A DNA stretch of 64,000 bases. Source: Bradyrhizobium sp. CIAT3101. GTDB taxonomy: Bacteria; Pseudomonadota; Alphaproteobacteria; Rhizobiales; Xanthobacteraceae. The position numbers and the translations under genes are program-made. The stretch's first letter is position 1. Each line of letters starts with the position of its first letter. The notes under the pieces were generated by a model. It was given only the letters and a program-made list of their open reading frames with translations, ran no database searches and was not told the origin of the DNA. The DNA lies in the NCBI RefSeq assembly GCF_029714945.1, contig NZ_CP121634.1, positions 7,709,001-7,773,000 of the forward strand. Reading direction: 5' to 3'. Below are positions 26,420 to 34,186 of the stretch, piece after piece.

Positions 26420-26510
26420 ACTCGTAGGGTGGGCAAAGCGCAGCGTGCCCACCACCTGAGGATGCGTGGGCACGGCGCAAGAGCGCCTTTGCCCACCCTA
26501 CGAGACTTTG
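26420..26510. repeat. Palindromic intergenic repeat (GTAGGGTGGGCAAAG type)
   Basis: The left arm CGTAGGGTGGGCAAAGCGCA is the reverse complement of the right end GCGCCTTTGCCCACCCTACG with small differences. The inner GTGCCCACC and GGGCACGGC blocks also pair. It lies in the 286-bp divergent gap between the glycosyltransferase and cyclase genes. Related elements of the GTAGGRTGGG type occur at 62055-62144. Confidence 0.8.
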
Positions 26511-26629
26511 CCAACCCGCGAGACTTACCGTTAGGTAACCTTGCCGCGCATGTGATCGGAGGGGCCATTCACCCGCGGAATTTAACTCTCTACTGGCTGT
26601 TCTCATCAGTGAACTGGTACAAGCGAATC

Positions 26630-28366
26630 ATGGCCGCCACCGCCCTTTCACGATTGCCCGAACTCGTCCGCTCGACCAGCGCGCGGCAGGTGCGGCTGGT
26701 GTGCGGCGTCATCCTGTTCGCTTACGTGGTCAGCCATTTCCTCAACCATGCGCTCGGCAACATCTCGGTCGAGGCCATGCAGGTCGGGGTCTCCTACCAC
26801 ATGGCGTTCTGGCAGTTCCTGCCGGTCGCGATCGTGTTCTATGGCGCAGCCCTGACCCATATGGGGCTCGGTGTCTACGCGCTGTACCAACGCCGCCAGT
26901 TCCGCTGGCGGACGATCGAGCCGCTGCAGCTCGTGCTCGGCTTGAGCATCCCGGCGCTGGTGATGGCGCATGTCATCGGCGTGCGACTGGGCCAGACGCT
27001 GTACGGGCACGAGAAGCTCTATCCGCAGGAGCTGTATCTGTTCTTCGTCGTGGCGCCGGCCCGGCTCTGGACGATGACGCTCCTGCTGATCGTCGCCTGG
27101 GTGCACGGCTGCATCGGCATCTTCTTCTGGCTCCGGCTCAAGCCTTTCTTCATCCGCGCGGCGCCGTATCTGCTGGCGGCCGCCGTGCTGATCCCGACGC
27201 TGGCGCTGCTCGGCATCTACCAGGGTGGCCGGAGTGTCGCCGCCGACAGCGAGGATGCTGACTGGCGCAAGCAGAATTATACGCAGCGCGAGGTCGGCAC
27301 ATTCGCGCAGGCCGCTACGCTCGACCGCATCACCGGCGGACTGACGATGGGTTATTTCGGCCTGCTCGGGCTGGTGCTGCTCGGGCGTGGCGTACGCGGC
27401 TGGCGCGAGCGGCGCGGCGGCATGATCGCGCTGTCCTACGGCAACGGCAAGACGGTGCGGGTCCCCAAGGGCCTCTCCGTGCTGGAAGCGAGCCTGCGCC
27501 ACAACGTGCCGCATGCCAGCGTCTGCGGCGGCCGTGCGCGCTGCTCGACCTGCCGCATCCGCATCATCGGCGACCATGGCGCCCTGCCCGAACCGTCGCA
27601 GCGCGAGGCCTTCGTGCTGGCGCGCGTCGGCACCGCCGATCCCTCGATCCGGCTTGCCTGCCAGCTGCGGCCTGACACCGATCTCTCCTTCTTCCAGCTG
27701 TTCATGCCGCACACGCTGTCGGCCAACGCGCATGCATCCGCGCCCGCCCGAATCGGCCAGGAGCGCTATCTCGTCAGCCTGTTCGTGGACATGCGCGGCT
27801 CGACACAGCTCGCCGAGAAGCGGCTGCCGTTCGATACGGTCTTCATCGTCAACCGCTTCCTCGGCGCGGTGTCGCAGGCCGTGATCGAGAATGGCGGCCA
27901 GCCGAACCAGTTCGTCGGCGACGGCATGCTGGCGCTGTTCGGCCTCACCAGCGATCCGCACACCGCCTGCCGCCAAGCATTGAAGGCGGTGGCCGGCATC
28001 GCGACCCATGTCGACGAGCTCAACGAGCTCTTGAGCCACGATCTGCGCCAGCCGATCCGCTTCGGCATCGGCGTGCATGGCGGCGAGGTCATCATCGGCG
28101 ACATCGGCTATCGCGACCACATCGTCTTCACCGCACTCGGCGACGCCGTCAACGTCGCGGCCAGGCTTCAGGACATGACCAAGACGCTCGCCTGCGAGGC
28201 GATCGTCTCCGAAGAGGTCCGCCGCACCGCCGGCCTGCACGAGGATGCGCTGCCGCAGCAGGAGGTCGCGATCCGCGGCCGCGACGAACCGATGGTCGTG
28301 CGCGTCGTCACCGACACCAGGACCTTGTCCGCCCTCATCGCCGGCGGCGAACGCGTCGCGGCGTAA
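26630..28366 (+). CDS. cyaC: CyaC-like redox-linked adenylate cyclase: diheme-b membrane anchor, 2Fe-2S ferredoxin, class III cyclase
   Basis: 578 residues with three parts. Residues 20-260 contain six hydrophobic segments with histidines H36/H40, H77, H114 and H159, the tetra-histidine layout of diheme-b succinate dehydrogenase anchors. Residues 266-350 are a plant-type 2Fe-2S ferredoxin, with C299-x5-C305-x2-C308 and C344. Residues 380-530 are a class III cyclase catalytic domain, with metal aspartates D387 (LFVDMRGST) and D431 (VGDGMLALFG). Sinorhizobium CyaC has this composition and its activity follows quinone redox state, so this gene probably makes cAMP in response to respiratory-chain state. 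The start at 26630 removes an extension that reads through a repeat. Confidence 0.87.
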   Translation: MAATALSRLPELVRSTSARQVRLVCGVILFAYVVSHFLNHALGNISVEAMQVGVSYHMAFWQFLPVAIVFYGAALTHMGLGVYALYQRRQFRWRTIEPLQLVLGLSIPALVMAHVIGVRLGQTLYGHEKLYPQELYLFFVVAPARLWTMTLLLIVAWVHGCIGIFFWLRLKPFFIRAAPYLLAAAVLIPTLALLGIYQGGRSVAADSEDADWRKQNYTQREVGTFAQAATLDRITGGLTMGYFGLLGLVLLGRGVRGWRERRGGMIALSYGNGKTVRVPKGLSVLEASLRHNVPHASVCGGRARCSTCRIRIIGDHGALPEPSQREAFVLARVGTADPSIRLACQLRPDTDLSFFQLFMPHTLSANAHASAPARIGQERYLVSLFVDMRGSTQLAEKRLPFDTVFIVNRFLGAVSQAVIENGGQPNQFVGDGMLALFGLTSDPHTACRQALKAVAGIATHVDELNELLSHDLRQPIRFGIGVHGGEVIIGDIGYRDHIVFTALGDAVNVAARLQDMTKTLACEAIVSEEVRRTAGLHEDALPQQEVAIRGRDEPMVVRVVTDTRTLSALIAGGERVAA

Positions 28367-28452
28367 CACCGCGTTGCTGCAGCGCAACGGCATGGGCTTG
28401 CTGCGAAAGCACGAATTGACTTCGCATGAGTCGTTGCGACAGATGGGCGCGG

Positions 28453-28476
28453 GCCTCGCGGTGATGACCGCGAGCC
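28453..28476 (+). other. Hairpin in the sorA leader
   Basis: CTCGCGGT at 28455-28462 pairs perfectly with ACCGCGAG at 28467-28474 around GATG, with a further G-C pair outside a mismatch. It ends 27 bp before the sorA ATG and just before the GGAGGAG ribosome-binding site. It may affect translation or mRNA stability. No T tract follows. Confidence 0.4.
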
Positions 28477-28503
28477 AACGAAAAGCTCCGGGAGGAGACC
28501 TGA

Positions 28504-29703
28504 ATGTTCGATCGACGCGACCTGCTCAAAGGAGCGGGCCTTGCCGCTATGGCGGCCACACTGAATTCCACCAGAGCGCTGGCACTCGACACCGTGACGC
28601 TGCCCTTCGCCAATGGCGAGCGGCCGCTGGTGAAATATCCGCAGAAGCGGCCGATGATCGGGCTGACGAGCCGGCCGCCGCAACTCGAGACGCCGTTCGC
28701 GGTGTTCAACGACGGCCCGATCACGCCGAACAACGCGTTCTTCGTGCGCTATCACCTCGCCGGCCTCCCCTACGATCTCGATCCCGACACGTTCACGCTC
28801 GAGGTCAAGGGCAAGGTCGACAAGCCGCTGAAGCTGTCGCTGAAGGACATCCGCAAGATGAAGGCGACCGAGATCGTCGCCGTCAACCAGTGCTCCGGCA
28901 ACAGCCGTGGCCTCGTCGAGCCGCGCGTTGCCGGCGGCCAGCTCGGCAATGGCGCGATGGGCAATGCGCGCTGGCGCGGCGTGCCGCTGAAGGCGGTGCT
29001 GGAGATGGCGGGCGTGCAGGCGGGTGCGAAGCAGGTCGTATTCGCAGGCATGGACGGCCCGGTGAGCGACAAGACGCCCGACTTCGCCAAGGCGCTCGAC
29101 CTCGCGCACGCCACCGACGGCGAGGTGATGCTGGCCTACGGCATGAACGGCGACGAGCTGCCGTTCCTCAACGGCTTCCCGCTGCGCCTGGTCGTGCCCG
29201 GCTATTACGGCACCTACTGGGTCAAGCACCTCAACGAGATCACCGTCGTCGACACGATCTATGACGGCTTCTGGATGAAGTCGGCCTATCGCATCCCGGA
29301 CACGCCGAACAATTCGATCGAGCCCGGCACCGCGCCGAAGGCGACGATCCCGATCAACCGCTTCACCATCCGCTCCTTCATCACCAGCGTGACCGATGGC
29401 GCCAAGCTGAAGGCGGGGCGCACGACGCTGCGCGGCATCGCCTTCGACGGCGGCAAGGGCATCAAGGACGTCTCGATCTCGACCGATGGCGGCAAGACCT
29501 GGGCCTCCGCCAAGCTCGGCAAGGATCTCGGCAACTACTCATTCCGCGAATGGAAACTGCCGGTGAAGCTTGCCGCGGGCCAGGTCGAGCTCAGGGTGCG
29601 CGCCACCAGCAATGCCGGCGAGACGCAGCCGGAGACGCCGCGCTGGAACCCGGCGGGATACTTGCGCAACGTCGTCGAAACCATCCGCGTCAGCGTGGCC
29701 TGA
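28504..29703 (+). CDS. sorA: Sulfite dehydrogenase molybdenum subunit (SorA)
   Basis: 399 residues. A twin-arginine signal (DRRDLLKGAGLAAMAATL) directs the folded protein to the periplasm. The sulfite-oxidase fold follows: NQCSGNSRGL at 128-137 holds the molybdenum ligand Cys130, and the C-terminal part is the dimerisation domain (ISTDGGKTWASAKLG). It oxidises sulfite to sulfate and passes electrons to the c-type cytochrome encoded immediately downstream, an arrangement like SorAB. The ATG at 28504 follows GGGAGGAG. The cyclase gene ends 137 bp upstream, so a shared transcript is possible but not shown. Confidence 0.9.
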   Translation: MFDRRDLLKGAGLAAMAATLNSTRALALDTVTLPFANGERPLVKYPQKRPMIGLTSRPPQLETPFAVFNDGPITPNNAFFVRYHLAGLPYDLDPDTFTLEVKGKVDKPLKLSLKDIRKMKATEIVAVNQCSGNSRGLVEPRVAGGQLGNGAMGNARWRGVPLKAVLEMAGVQAGAKQVVFAGMDGPVSDKTPDFAKALDLAHATDGEVMLAYGMNGDELPFLNGFPLRLVVPGYYGTYWVKHLNEITVVDTIYDGFWMKSAYRIPDTPNNSIEPGTAPKATIPINRFTIRSFITSVTDGAKLKAGRTTLRGIAFDGGKGIKDVSISTDGGKTWASAKLGKDLGNYSFREWKLPVKLAAGQVELRVRATSNAGETQPETPRWNPAGYLRNVVETIRVSVA

Positions 29704-29714
29704 GGAGAATGATC

Positions 29715-30023
29715 ATGCAGCGCACCGTTCTCCTCACCATCACGCTTGCCGCCATTGCCGCGGTGGGTTCGGCGCTGGCCGCGCCGGTCAATTACAAGAC
29801 GCCGGATGAGGTCGCAGCCTTCAAGCCGGGCCCCAATCTCGAGGTCGTGCAGGGCAATTGCGCCGCCTGCCACTCGTCCGACTACATCGCCACGCAGCCG
29901 CCGATGAAGGACAAGAAAGCGTTCTGGCAGGCCGAGGTGACCAAGATGATCAAGGTCTATGGCGCACCGATCGACGATGCCGACGTCGGCAAGATCGTGG
30001 ACTATCTGGCCGCGACTTATTGA
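29715..30023 (+). CDS. sorB: Sulfite dehydrogenase cytochrome c subunit (SorB)
   Basis: About 102 residues with a Sec signal peptide (MQRTVLLTITLAAIAAVGSALA) and one haem c motif, CAACH. The axial Met is likely in PPMKDKKAFW. It would accept electrons from SorA and donate to the respiratory chain. The ATG at 29715 lies seven bases after GAGGAG; the ATG at 29709 would be too close. It starts 11 bases after the sorA stop, so the pair is an operon. Confidence 0.88.
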   Translation: MQRTVLLTITLAAIAAVGSALAAPVNYKTPDEVAAFKPGPNLEVVQGNCAACHSSDYIATQPPMKDKKAFWQAEVTKMIKVYGAPIDDADVGKIVDYLAATY

Positions 30024-30165
30024 CGGAGGGCGCGGTGCGTCCGCGAGAATTGACCGCGAAACGGGCAAAACCGGCAAAAACGCCGCGAAGTTGAGCGAAT
30101 TTCCGCGAAATGTCGATATGGTTTGATCTACCAAGCCCGCCACATTCCGCGTATCCTGTTAGGAC

Positions 30166-30198
30166 CGAACCGGCCGGTTGGCGGGGACTGGCGGTTCG
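30166..30198 (+). promoter_or_regulatory. Cold-shock mRNA leader with mutually exclusive stems
   Basis: CGAACCG at 30166-30172 can pair with CGGTTCG at 30192-30198, while AACCGG at 30168-30173 can instead pair with the adjacent CCGGTT. The two structures exclude each other. They sit in the roughly 200-bp gap upstream of the cold-shock gene and before its ribosome-binding region. Cold-shock mRNAs commonly have long leaders that refold with temperature, so this is a candidate thermo-responsive element. Confidence 0.35.
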
Positions 30199-30231
30199 TG
30201 ATCTCGGAGGAAGACCCGCGGAGAAGTCGTG

Positions 30232-30432
30232 ATGGCTAAAGGTACGGTCAAGTGGTTCAACCCGACCAAGGGTTATGGATTTATCCAGCCTGCGTCGGGC
30301 GGCAAGGATGTGTTCGTGCATATCTCGGCAGTGCAGAAAGCCGGTCTGTCCTCCCTCAATGAGGGCCAGACGGTTGAGTATGAAGAGATCGCAAACCGGG
30401 GCAAGACATCCGCAGAGAACCTCAAAGTATAA
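30232..30432 (+). CDS. cspA: Cold-shock protein (CspA family)
   Basis: 66 residues, a single cold-shock domain: [18 protein letters not shown] carries RNP1-like KGYGFI and DVFVHISAV is RNP2. The end [18 protein letters not shown] is typical of the rhizobial members. It is a cytoplasmic RNA chaperone that melts structures in mRNA. The start at 30232 follows GAGAAG; the GTG one codon earlier is not preferred. A stem-loop downstream at 30452-30471 may end the transcript. Confidence 0.92.
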   Translation: MAKGTVKWFNPTKGYGFIQPASGGKDVFVHISAVQKAGLSSLNEGQTVEYEEIANRGKTSAENLKV

Positions 30433-30451
30433 GCCCGCCAGCCTTCGCTGC

Positions 30452-30471
30452 CTCCCGGATCTGTCCGGGAG
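30452..30471 (+). terminator. Stem-loop downstream of the cold-shock gene
   Basis: CTCCCGGA at 30452-30459 pairs perfectly with TCCGGGAG at 30464-30471 around TCTG, 20 bp past the stop codon. An A-rich then T-rich stretch follows at 30479-30489, but no T tract directly at the stem, so it may be a processing or terminator element. Confidence 0.45.
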
Positions 30472-30601
30472 TTGGGCCAAAAAAATTTTAGAAGACGATC
30501 AGTGCATTCGACGACAGGCGTTGCGACTGCGCGCGGAAACTATTTGCCCGTAGAGATCGCCATTTCAACGCCGCAGCAGTGACAATCGCGACCGCATTTC
30601 G

Positions 30602-31063
30602 TCAGCCAACCGGCAACGGTGCGTCGCGCTTGATCTCTTCCATCACCGCATAGGTGCGCGTCTCGCGCACACCCGGCATCGACAGCAGCGTCTCGCCGAG
30701 GAAGCGCCGGTACGCGGTCATGTCGGCCAGCCGCGCCTTCACTAGATAGTCGAAGCCTCCGGCAACCATGTGACACTCGAGCACTTCGGGCGCGAGTTTC
30801 ACCGCGCGCGCAAAGCGCTCGAAATTGTCCGGCGTGGTCTTGTCGAGCAGCACCTCGACGAACACCAGCAGGCCGAGCCCAAGCCGGTGCGGATTGAGCC
30901 GCGCCCCGTAGCCCTCGACAAAGCCCTCGCGCTGCAGGCGCTTGAGCCGCTCGCCGACCGAGGTCGGCGACAGCCCGATGCGCTCCGCCAGCTCGACATT
31001 GGCGATTCGCCCATCCTCCTGCAAAATCGAGAGGATCTTCCGGTCGATTCGATCGAGTTCCAT
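30602..31063 (-). CDS. putR: Lrp/AsnC family regulator of proline catabolism (PutR-like)
   Basis: 153 residues. The helix-turn-helix (RKILSILQEDGRIANVELAE then GLSPTSVGERLKRLQ) is followed by the RAM ligand-binding domain with VLECHMVAGGFDYLVK. It is divergent from putA, the arrangement in which PutR of alphaproteobacteria activates putA when proline is present. The shared 115-bp region contains an inverted repeat at 31104-31123. Confidence 0.87.
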   Translation of the reverse strand: MELDRIDRKILSILQEDGRIANVELAERIGLSPTSVGERLKRLQREGFVEGYGARLNPHRLGLGLLVFVEVLLDKTTPDNFERFARAVKLAPEVLECHMVAGGFDYLVKARLADMTAYRRFLGETLLSMPGVRETRTYAVMEEIKRDAPLPVG

Positions 31064-31103
31064 ATTTTATGCGGCTACCATTCCAGAGAACTTCATTTTC
31101 TAA

Positions 31104-31123
31104 GGCAAATCGACTAATTTGTC
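31104..31123. promoter_or_regulatory. Inverted repeat in the putR-putA gap, candidate PutR site
   Basis: GGCAAAT at 31104-31110 and ATTTGTC at 31117-31123 form seven-base arms with one mismatch around CGACTA. The AT-rich half-sites fit Lrp-family operators. It lies 41 bp upstream of putR and 55 bp upstream of the chosen putA start. Confidence 0.45.
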
Positions 31124-31177
31124 TATCGAACTACGGTTATGCGGGCTTTATCCTGGATTTCAGCCACAGGACACGCC

Positions 31178-34100
31178 ATGCCGAACATTCCGCCGCCCTT
31201 CACCGCCCCCTACGCGCCCGACGATGCCGACATCGCTGCGCGCCTGTTTCCGTCTGCACATCTAAGCTCGCCGCAGGAGGCGCGGATTGACCGCACCGCC
31301 ACCCGGCTGATCGAGGCGATCCGCAAGCGTGACGACCGGCTCGGCGGCGTCGAGGACATGCTGCGGGAGTTCGCGCTCTCGACCAAGGAAGGGCTGGCAC
31401 TGATGGTGCTGGCGGAAGCGCTGCTGCGCGTGCCGGACGCGCGCACCGCCGACCAGTTCATCGAGGACAAGCTCGGCGAAGGCGACTTCATCCATCACGA
31501 GACCAAGTCCACGGCGTTCCTGGTCAACGCCTCGGCCTGGGCGCTCGGCCTGTCGGCGCGCGTGATCCAGCCCGGCGAGACGCCCGACGGGACCATCGGC
31601 CGCCTGGTGAAGCGGCTGGGCGCGCCGGCCGTGCGCACCGCCACGCGCCAGGCGATGCGGCTGATGGGCAATCATTTCGTGCTCGGCGAGACCATCGAGC
31701 AGGCGCTGGAGCGGGGCAAGCCGCGCTCGGGAGAGAGGCCACGCTACTCCTTCGACATGCTCGGCGAAGGCGCGCGAACCGCAGCGGACGCGAAGCGCTA
31801 TTTCGACGCCTATGCCAGCGCGATCGAAACCATCGGCAAGGCGGCGGGCAACCATCCCCTGCCCGACCGGCCCGGCATCTCCGTGAAGCTCTCGGCGCTG
31901 CATCCGCGCTTCGAGGCGATCAGCCGCGCGCGCGTGATGGCCGAGTTGGTGCCGCAATTGCTGGATCTGGCCCGGCGGGCCAGGGCGTATGACCTCAACT
32001 TCACCGTCGATGCCGAGGAAGCCGATCGGCTCGAGCTGTCGCTCGACGTCATCGCGGCAACGCTCGCCGATCCCTCGCTCGAAGGCTGGGACGGCTTTGG
32101 CCTCGCAATCCAGGCCTATCAGAAGCGCGCCAGCGCAGTGATCGACTACGTCCACGAGCTTGCACGTGCGCACGACCGCAAGCTGATGGTGCGGCTGGTC
32201 AAGGGCGCCTATTGGGACACCGAGATCAAGCGCGCGCAGGAGCGCGGGCTCGACGGCTACCCCGTGTTCACGCGCAAGGCGATGACGGATCTGAATTACG
32301 TCGCCTGCGCGGCGAAGCTGCTCGCATTGCGGCCGCGCATCTTCCCGCAGTTCGCGACCCACAACGCGCTCACCGTCGCAACCGTGCTGGAGCTCGCCGG
32401 CGATGCCGGCAGCTTCGAATTCCAGCGCCTGCACGGCATGGGCGAGGCGCTCTACGAGCAGCTCGCCAAGGATCATCCTGAGATCTCCTACCGCACCTAT
32501 GCACCGGTCGGCAGCCATCGCGATCTGCTCGCCTATCTGGTGCGCCGGCTGCTCGAGAACGGCGCCAATTCCTCCTTCGTGGCGCAGGCGGCCGATTACC
32601 GCGTCCCCGTCCCGGCGCTGCTGAAGCGCCCGGTCGATCTCATCGTTCGTCCCGATCACGCCCATCACGCCAAAATCCCGCTGCCGGGCGATCTCTTTGC
32701 GCCGGAGCGGCATAACTCAGCCGGGATCGAGTTCGGCGAGCGCGCGGCGCTCGACCGGATGCTCGCCGATGTCAAGGCTGGCACGACCGATCTCAGGCCG
32801 GTCGCCGACGCAACGCCCGAGCAGGTAGGCGCAGCGATCGCCGCAGCCCGCGCGGGCTTTGCGGCCTGGAGCCGGACGCCTGCGGCGACACGCGCGGCGG
32901 CGCTGGAGCAGGCCGCGCATCTGTTGGAGAGCCGCGGCACGTATTTCATCGGGCTGCTTCAGCGCGAAGGCGGCAAGACGCTCGACGACGCGCTGTCCGA
33001 GCTGCGCGAAGCCGCCGATTTCTGTCGCTACTACGCGGCGCAGGGCCGAAAACTGTTCGGCGGCAAGGTCGCGATGCCGGGCCCGACCGGCGAGAGCAAT
33101 GCGCTTACCATGCGCGGCCGCGGCGTCTTCGTGGCGATCTCGCCATGGAATTTTCCGTTGGCGATCTTCCTGGGCCAGGTCACGGCTGCACTGATGGCCG
33201 GCAACAGCGTCGTCGCAAAGCCCGCGGAGCAAACGCCGCGTATCGCGCGCGAGGCTATCGCCCTTCTGCATGAGGCTGGTATCCCCGCAAGCGCGCTGCA
33301 TCTCGTCACCGGCGACGGCCGCATCGGCGCCGCGCTGACCGCACATCCGGATATTGCCGGCGTCGTCTTCACCGGCTCGACCGAGGTTGCGCGCCACATC
33401 AACCGGACGCTTGCGGCCAAGGATGGGCCGATCGTGCCGCTGATCGCAGAGACCGGCGGCATCAACGCCATGATCGCGGATGCCACTGCGCTGCCCGAAC
33501 AGGTCGCCGACGACGTCGTCACCTCCGCGTTCCGTTCCGCAGGCCAGCGCTGCTCGGCGTTGCGGCTGCTGTTCGTGCAGGAGGACGTCGCCGATCGCAT
33601 CATCGAGATGATCGCGGGCGCGGCGCGCGAGTTGAAGATCGGCGACCCCGCCGACGTCGCGACCCATGTCGGCCCTGTCATCGACGACGAGGCCAAGCAG
33701 CGGCTCGATGCGCACATCTCGCGGATGAAGAAAGAGGCGCGGCTGCACTTTGCAGGTCACGCGCCTGAGGGCTGCTTCGTCGCGCCGCATATCTTTGAAC
33801 TCAAGAATGCCAGCCAGCTCACCGAAGAGGTGTTCGGCCCGATCCTGCATGTGGTGCGCTACCGCGCCGAGACCCTCGAACGCGTGCTGCAAGCGATCGA
33901 GCGCACCGGCTACGGGCTGACGCTCGGCGTGCATTCCCGCATCGACGACACGGTCGAGGCCATCATCGACCGTGTCCAGGTCGGCAACATCTACGTCAAC
34001 CGCAACATGATCGGCGCCGTGGTCGGCGTGCAGCCGTTCGGCGGCAACGGCCTGTCCGGCACCGGCCCGAAGGCCGGCGGCCCGCATTATCTCGCGCGCT

Positions 34101-34186
34101 TTGCCACCGAGCAGACCGTGACCATCAACACCGCGGCCGCCGGCGGCAATGCCGCCCTGCTGGCCGGCGACCCGCCCGCACCCTAA
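31178..34186 (+). CDS. putA: Bifunctional proline dehydrogenase / P5C dehydrogenase
   Basis: 1002 residues. The proline dehydrogenase (FAD) barrel spans about 120-430, with KLMVRLVKGAYWDTEIKRAQ. The aldehyde dehydrogenase domain spans about 520-960, with catalytic Glu in LIAETGGINAM and Cys in SAGQRCSAL; PFGGNGLSGTGPKAGGP is the C-terminal family signature. It lacks an N-terminal ribbon-helix-helix domain, so it is not self-regulating and relies on PutR. It oxidises proline to glutamate at the membrane. The start at 31178 follows AGGA; an ATG at 31139 has no ribosome-binding site. The stop overlaps the convergent gene's stop. Confidence 0.92.
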   Translation: MPNIPPPFTAPYAPDDADIAARLFPSAHLSSPQEARIDRTATRLIEAIRKRDDRLGGVEDMLREFALSTKEGLALMVLAEALLRVPDARTADQFIEDKLGEGDFIHHETKSTAFLVNASAWALGLSARVIQPGETPDGTIGRLVKRLGAPAVRTATRQAMRLMGNHFVLGETIEQALERGKPRSGERPRYSFDMLGEGARTAADAKRYFDAYASAIETIGKAAGNHPLPDRPGISVKLSALHPRFEAISRARVMAELVPQLLDLARRARAYDLNFTVDAEEADRLELSLDVIAATLADPSLEGWDGFGLAIQAYQKRASAVIDYVHELARAHDRKLMVRLVKGAYWDTEIKRAQERGLDGYPVFTRKAMTDLNYVACAAKLLALRPRIFPQFATHNALTVATVLELAGDAGSFEFQRLHGMGEALYEQLAKDHPEISYRTYAPVGSHRDLLAYLVRRLLENGANSSFVAQAADYRVPVPALLKRPVDLIVRPDHAHHAKIPLPGDLFAPERHNSAGIEFGERAALDRMLADVKAGTTDLRPVADATPEQVGAAIAAARAGFAAWSRTPAATRAAALEQAAHLLESRGTYFIGLLQREGGKTLDDALSELREAADFCRYYAAQGRKLFGGKVAMPGPTGESNALTMRGRGVFVAISPWNFPLAIFLGQVTAALMAGNSVVAKPAEQTPRIAREAIALLHEAGIPASALHLVTGDGRIGAALTAHPDIAGVVFTGSTEVARHINRTLAAKDGPIVPLIAETGGINAMIADATALPEQVADDVVTSAFRSAGQRCSALRLLFVQEDVADRIIEMIAGAARELKIGDPADVATHVGPVIDDEAKQRLDAHISRMKKEARLHFAGHAPEGCFVAPHIFELKNASQLTEEVFGPILHVVRYRAETLERVLQAIERTGYGLTLGVHSRIDDTVEAIIDRVQVGNIYVNRNMIGAVVGVQPFGGNGLSGTGPKAGGPHYLARFATEQTVTINTAAAGGNAALLAGDPPAP

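Noticed and set aside
28416..28444. TTGACT-N17-ACAGAT upstream of sorA as a sigma-70 promoter
   Set aside because: The -10 box matches poorly, and such hits are expected by chance.
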